From NCBI RefSeq assembly GCF_023016285.1, contig NZ_CP095413.1, positions 2,170,001 through 2,234,000 on the forward strand: a stretch of 64,000 bases of DNA, read 5' to 3'. Shown one piece after another: positions 60,640 through 64,000 of the stretch (position 1 is the stretch's first letter; each line of letters begins with the position of its first letter). This DNA is from Muricauda sp. SCSIO 64092. Lineage in GTDB: Bacteria > Bacteroidota > Bacteroidia > Flavobacteriales > Flavobacteriaceae. A program made the position numbers and the translations under genes. The notes beneath the pieces were generated by a model. That model searched no databases, was not told the DNA's origin, and worked only from the letters and a program-made list of their open reading frames with translations.

Positions 60640-61692
60640 ATGCTAGAAGATAAAAACCAATCCAGCACCCCGTTGCAACAGCTAGGGGAGTTCGGTCTTA
60701 TTAAACATCTGACAAAGGATTTTGAATTGGTCAACCCTTCATCCATTAAAGGGGTTGGGGATGATGCCGCCGTGCTCGACTTTTCCTCAGAAAAAACAAT
60801 AGTTTCCACGGACCTATTGGTTGAGGGCGTGCATTTTGATTTAAGCTACATGCCCTTAAAACACTTGGGGTATAAGTCCGTTATCGTAAACCTTTCGGAC
60901 ATCTATGCCATGAATGCCATAGCCACACAGATTACGGTCTCCATAGCCGTTTCCAATCGTTTCCCCTTGGAGGCTTTGGAGGAGTTTTACGCCGGAGTTG
61001 CCCTGGCTTGCAACATATATGGGGTTGATTTAGTTGGCGGGGACACCACCTCCTCAACCAAAGGCATGCTTATCTCTGTAACGGCTCTGGGTGCAGCAAG
61101 TGGGGAGGAATTGGTAATGCGATCTGGCACCAAGGAAAACGACCTATTGGTGGTAACCGGGGATTTAGGTGGGGCCTATTTGGGCCTGCAGGTATTGGAA
61201 CGGGAAAAAGAAGTTTTTAAGGTCGACCCCAATAACCAACCTGATCTGGAGCCCTATAGTTATATTGTGGAGCGCCAATTAAAGCCGGAGGCCAGAAAGG
61301 ATATTGTGGAATTATTGGAAAAACTGGATGTTCACCCCACAAGTATGATCGATATCAGTGATGGACTTTCCTCTGAAATATTGCACCTATGTGAGCAAAG
61401 TGAAGTAGGTTGTAATTTATATGAGGATAAGATACCCTTGGATCCAACGGTTATATCCACGTCAGAAGAATTTAAGATGGATAGTACCATGATTGCCCTT
61501 AGTGGTGGGGAAGATTACGAGCTGTTGTTTACCATTGACCAAAAAGAATTCCCAAAAATCAAGGGAAATCCAAATCTTACGGTTATTGGGCATATGACCC
61601 ACAGGAATGAGGGGGCCCACCTTATCTCAAGAAATGGTTCTAAAATTCCGTTGACGGCCCAAGGTTGGAATTCATTTACCGGGAATGAATAA
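60640..61692 (+). CDS. thiL: Thiamine-phosphate kinase
   Basis: From ATG 60640 the product has 350 residues. ThiL makes thiamine diphosphate from thiamine monophosphate. AIR-synthase-fold signatures are VGDDAAVLDF, STDLLVEGVHFDLSYMP, LVGGDTTSSTKGMLISVTALG, SMIDISDGLSSEI and SGGEDYELLFT. Upstream in-frame ATGs lie inside the divergent propeller gene and are not used. The promoter box at 60628-60635 supports this start. Confidence 0.95.
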   Translation: MLEDKNQSSTPLQQLGEFGLIKHLTKDFELVNPSSIKGVGDDAAVLDFSSEKTIVSTDLLVEGVHFDLSYMPLKHLGYKSVIVNLSDIYAMNAIATQITVSIAVSNRFPLEALEEFYAGVALACNIYGVDLVGGDTTSSTKGMLISVTALGAASGEELVMRSGTKENDLLVVTGDLGGAYLGLQVLEREKEVFKVDPNNQPDLEPYSYIVERQLKPEARKDIVELLEKLDVHPTSMIDISDGLSSEILHLCEQSEVGCNLYEDKIPLDPTVISTSEEFKMDSTMIALSGGEDYELLFTIDQKEFPKIKGNPNLTVIGHMTHRNEGAHLISRNGSKIPLTAQGWNSFTGNE

Positions 61693-61928
61693 ACCCGAAG
61701 TCCATAATTCCCTATTTCCCATTTTCAATGGAAACTGTCCTGGTATGGCCTTTTGGGACAAAGCCCAGTCCCACGTTTTCAAGGAATTTGTAGTAGTGTC
61801 CCCTTTAAAACAAAAAATCCCGGAAAATTAAGGGCTATCCAAATTTTACGGTCTTGGGGCAGGTGACGGATAAAATAAGGGGCACACTTAATCTCCAGGA
61901 ATACCTTTGAATTCCTTTCAATGCCGGA

Positions 61929-62201
61929 TCAGGCAACTTGCTTACGTTCCGGATGACCCACTGCGCGCCTTCTGTTGCGACGGTGGTACATATCCTCCAA
62001 CGTTTTATTGATTTCCTTTAATTTGGCAGTAAGTGGAGACAGTTTGCCACGTTCATCCGTTGTCACTTGTTTCTGACAGTGGACACACTTGTACTCCTTA
62101 ATATGCTCGGTCACTTTTTTGGATACCACAAAATGATGGCCGAAGAAGTTGCAGAAGATACCAGTGATTTTGTTGCCATCGGGGGTAATGGTATTTTTCA
62201 T
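61929..62201 (-). CDS. Small zinc-ribbon-like hypothetical protein
   Basis: From ATG 62199-62201 the product has 90 residues. It combines IFCNFFGHHFVVSK and YKCVHCQKQVT, giving a possible C..H..C-x2-C zinc site. A strongly basic C-terminal helix follows (LKEINKTLEDMYHRRNRRRAVG), suited to nucleic acid binding. The layout resembles DUF1660-type phage proteins, but I cannot assign it. An ATG 17 codons upstream is possible. The 236 bp between thiL and this gene show nothing I can identify. Confidence 0.6.
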   Translation of the reverse strand: MKNTITPDGNKITGIFCNFFGHHFVVSKKVTEHIKEYKCVHCQKQVTTDERGKLSPLTAKLKEINKTLEDMYHRRNRRRAVGHPERKQVA

Positions 62202-62936
62202 AGGCTTCAAAAAGTTAGTTGCATGTTTCGATTTGGGGACCGAATAATGCAATGATTAGTTATTATTCCATTGCGTTAACAACGCGGGTTTGGTTCTTTT
62301 AAAAGGCAACGATTGCTAAATCTCCTTTATTTTGATGCCATGCCAAAATTTTTTGTTTTTTCGATGAACTGCACAAAATCGACAAAGCGTTTCATAAAAT
62401 CGATGAATCGATATGGTTATCAATATACAAAATCAAAGCGTTTTAACAAATCATTTTAAAGCATTGAACCTCAAAACGTAAACGAATGTAGTATTACTCT
62501 TACTTTTGTCCTGTGTTCAGTGCCATAGCCCCGATCGGTTCCCTTGATTCAAAAGGGGTTAAATTAACGTGGTTTCGACGTATGGTATTTGGTTCCAAGT
62601 AAAAATTGGTTTGATCTCCATAGTCGCAATCATTTCATTGGAATGCCAATTGTAGGAAAATGTTTCTAAAAGCCTAAATCACGGACCGTGGTTGCACAGC
62701 GAAATCTTAGCCAATAAAATCATTAAAAAGAACTGACAATAGAACGCAAATCCGATGGTTTCCCAAGACGATTTTTCAGTTCTGCAAAATAGCTGCTTTA
62801 TGGGCCGACTACCCTGCCTTGCGTCACCAAAAAAACAGCGTGGGTATTCAACCATTTATGCATTTCCTTTTATTAATTTCCAATGATTTTCTCTCCCTAG
62901 TTTCATATCTTTGCCCCCACATCGAAAAGAGCGTAT
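62202..62936. other. Long non-coding, AT-rich stretch
   Basis: No convincing gene is found on either strand in about 735 bp. A TACTTTTG promoter-like box (plus strand, 62501-62508) has no gene within 400 bp. A stretch near 62360-62430 repeats ATCGA several times. I looked for tRNA-like arms and found none. Confidence 0.5.
62906..62913 (+). promoter_or_regulatory. -7 box TATCTTTG of the His/Cys-rich gene pair
   Basis: This full TAnnTTTG match lies 23 nt before ATG 62937. A T-run at 62887-62890 is a weak -33 candidate. Confidence 0.5.
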
Positions 62937-63269
62937 ATGGGATTGTGGAAACATGTGGGAAAGGGTATTTCGGCCTTTGTACTGGTGTCAATTTTACTGT
63001 TTCCTTTGGCAATCCGTTTTTCGCATCATTGTGAGGCGCATGAACATCATACGTTTACGCTTGATGTGGATGATTTTCAAGAAGCAGGGCACGATTGTCT
63101 GACGTGCCATTTTCAACTCGCCTCATTCACTTATGATATTTCGGCTTTTCCAGAACTCTTGTCACATAGCTATCCGGAAACTGCCGAAAAGCATTTTTTT
63201 TGCACAGCTATTAATTGCTTTACACTGACCAATGCCCGATTAAGGGCCCCTCCCTCGTTTTCTTCATAA
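62937..63269 (+). CDS. Small His/Cys-rich membrane-anchored protein
   Basis: The 110-residue protein has one hydrophobic N-terminal segment (ISAFVLVSILLFPLAIRF). A His-rich patch (SHHCEAHEHH) and EAGHDCLTCHFQLASF follow, containing C-x2-C-H. A third cluster is KHFFCTAINCF. The arrangement suggests an exported metal-binding protein. It resembles the next gene in layout (TM segment, His cluster, C-x2-C, F-x-L). Such small proteins often precede TonB-dependent receptors, but the window ends before any receptor is seen. Confidence 0.65.
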   Translation: MGLWKHVGKGISAFVLVSILLFPLAIRFSHHCEAHEHHTFTLDVDDFQEAGHDCLTCHFQLASFTYDISAFPELLSHSYPETAEKHFFCTAINCFTLTNARLRAPPSFSS

Positions 63270-63422
63270 AACCTCCTCCGGTTTTATATTTCATTTTGCC
63301 CCATGGAGGGCAAGAGGCCCTGTTTGTTGACAACTGGTCCAGACCATTGTGCTTGTTGATATTTTATAGGGCTTCTTGTACCATGATACTTTTGACTTAA
63401 CCAATATATTCAGGTAATCGTC

Positions 63423-63743
63423 TTGAAGACGCACTGGAAAAACATCATAGCACTCTTTTTCTTGGCAAGTTTTCTATTGCTAAGAGTAGTGAATCTGCAC
63501 AGCATCGCCCATTTTTGCTCCCATGACCATGAGGACATGGAGCATTGTGGGCAATGCGCATTCATCCTAAGTGCAAAACAGGGCATGCCCCTACAGGCAA
63601 CGGCCCATACGGATTTGGTTTTCACACCACTTCTATCCCTAAAATGGGAAAAAAGGCCTGCGCACTACAAGGCGCCATATCGGAAAACCCACCTTTCCTA
63701 TTATTATAACAACAAGGCCCCACCCTTTTACATAAAGGGATAA
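63423..63743 (+). CDS. Second small His/Cys-rich membrane-anchored protein
   Basis: The 106-residue protein starts at TTG 63423, since no ATG is available after the upstream stop. A hydrophobic segment (NIIALFFLASFLLLRVV) is followed by HSIAHFCSHDHEDMEHCGQCAFILSAK, a dense cluster of five His and three Cys including C-x2-C. The C-terminus is basic (KAPYRKTHLSYYYNN). The shared design with the upstream neighbour suggests related roles in metal binding at the membrane or periplasm. No named family is recognised. From 63744 to the edge only a 51-codon ORF is seen. Confidence 0.6.
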   Translation: MKTHWKNIIALFFLASFLLLRVVNLHSIAHFCSHDHEDMEHCGQCAFILSAKQGMPLQATAHTDLVFTPLLSLKWEKRPAHYKAPYRKTHLSYYYNNKAPPFYIKG

Positions 63744-64000
63744 TTATGCTTTTTACCGAATACTGCCTTAGCATATCCTGAAGTCTAAACCATATGTTTC
63801 CTATAGACAAACTTTGGTTTTATCCGTAAGATTGGTAATGTTCAAAAACCATGTTATCCCTTCTCGCCAAGGCATCCGGCCTCTCCATGCGAGTATGTTC
63901 TTTTTTGAGTTTTTAACGCCCATGACCAAAATCAGTTTGTTCCAAAACCCATGGCACCGGACAATTTCATTTTGGCAATGTTTGGCCATTTAAAGATTCT

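Noticed and set aside
62202..62936. tRNA or CRISPR in the long non-coding stretch
   Set aside because: No cloverleaf arms with a GTTCGAATC-like T-loop and no regularly spaced repeats were seen.
63838..63993. 51-codon plus-strand ORF at the right edge
   Set aside because: The composition is uninformative (runs of Phe, scattered Trp), no motif is seen and the window ends. I could not support it as a gene.

Overview
The window looks like a chromosomal segment of a marine-type member of the Flavobacteriaceae (Bacteroidota). The evidence is: lipoproteins with an SxxC-type lipobox, a subtilase ending in a type IX secretion (T9SS) sorting domain, an intact SUF operon with DUF59, DUF2480 and DUF3078 companions, a C5-pathway haem cluster, no visible Shine-Dalgarno sequences, and repeated TAnnTTTG (Bacteroidota -7) promoter boxes. 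I saw no rRNA, tRNA, CRISPR array, integrase or transposase.

Layout. 1-3.8 kb: a partial BNR/VPS10-like propeller protein (minus strand, cut by the window edge), a DUF1080 lipoprotein and a Gfo/Idh/MocA oxidoreductase. 4.0-9.2 kb: an AT-rich restriction-modification island with a GIY-YIG/DUF4357 protein, an XRE-type controller, a beta-class DNA methyltransferase and a 970-residue fused nuclease-methylase. A 17-bp palindrome overlaps the controller's promoter box. 9.4-12 kb: a RidA-like lipoprotein and a cadherin-like protein with a nested jelly-roll insertion, the latter bracketed by two copies of a repeat of about 420 bp. 12-30 kb: housekeeping and accessory genes (TlpA-like, DUF2237, DUF427, DUF819, P1 peptidase, DUF2891, SPFH/GYF plus zinc-ribbon protein, NTF2-like proteins, lactonase, two AraC regulators, PQQ-type sugar dehydrogenase, MATE, ferrochelatase, DUF1460, ThuA), with repeats around a small GIY-YIG gene near 20.6 kb.

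30-40 kb: a compact haem biosynthesis cluster, hemA-hemC-hemD-hemE-GNAT-DUF6973-hemF-ChbG-PhzF-hemB, divergent from a PchR-like AraC regulator. Glutamyl-tRNA goes to glutamate semialdehyde (HemA), then through HemB, HemC, HemD and HemE to coproporphyrinogen, HemF oxidises it and HemH (26.4 kb) inserts iron. HemL and the protoporphyrinogen oxidase step lie outside the window. 38.9-48.4 kb: serine hydrolase, CBS/CNNM membrane protein, Ogt, lipoprotein, exonuclease, T9SS subtilase, EEP phosphatase, HflX. 48.6-57.6 kb (minus strand): the iron-sulfur block sufA-B-C-D, an outer-membrane barrel gene, sufS-E, DUF59, DUF2480, a small lipoprotein and DUF3078. 58-64 kb: a seven-repeat propeller lipoprotein, a choice-of-anchor-B protein, ThiL, a small zinc-ribbon-like protein, a long non-coding stretch and two small His/Cys-rich membrane-anchored proteins at the right edge.

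The features I find most worth checking are the R-M island with its probable controller operator, a cluster of genes whose -7 box sits 4-5 nt before the start codon (predicted leaderless mRNAs), the single Cys-Pro motif in the AraC regulator facing the haem operon, the repeat-bounded GIY-YIG gene that lacks an ATG, and the paired His/Cys-rich small proteins.
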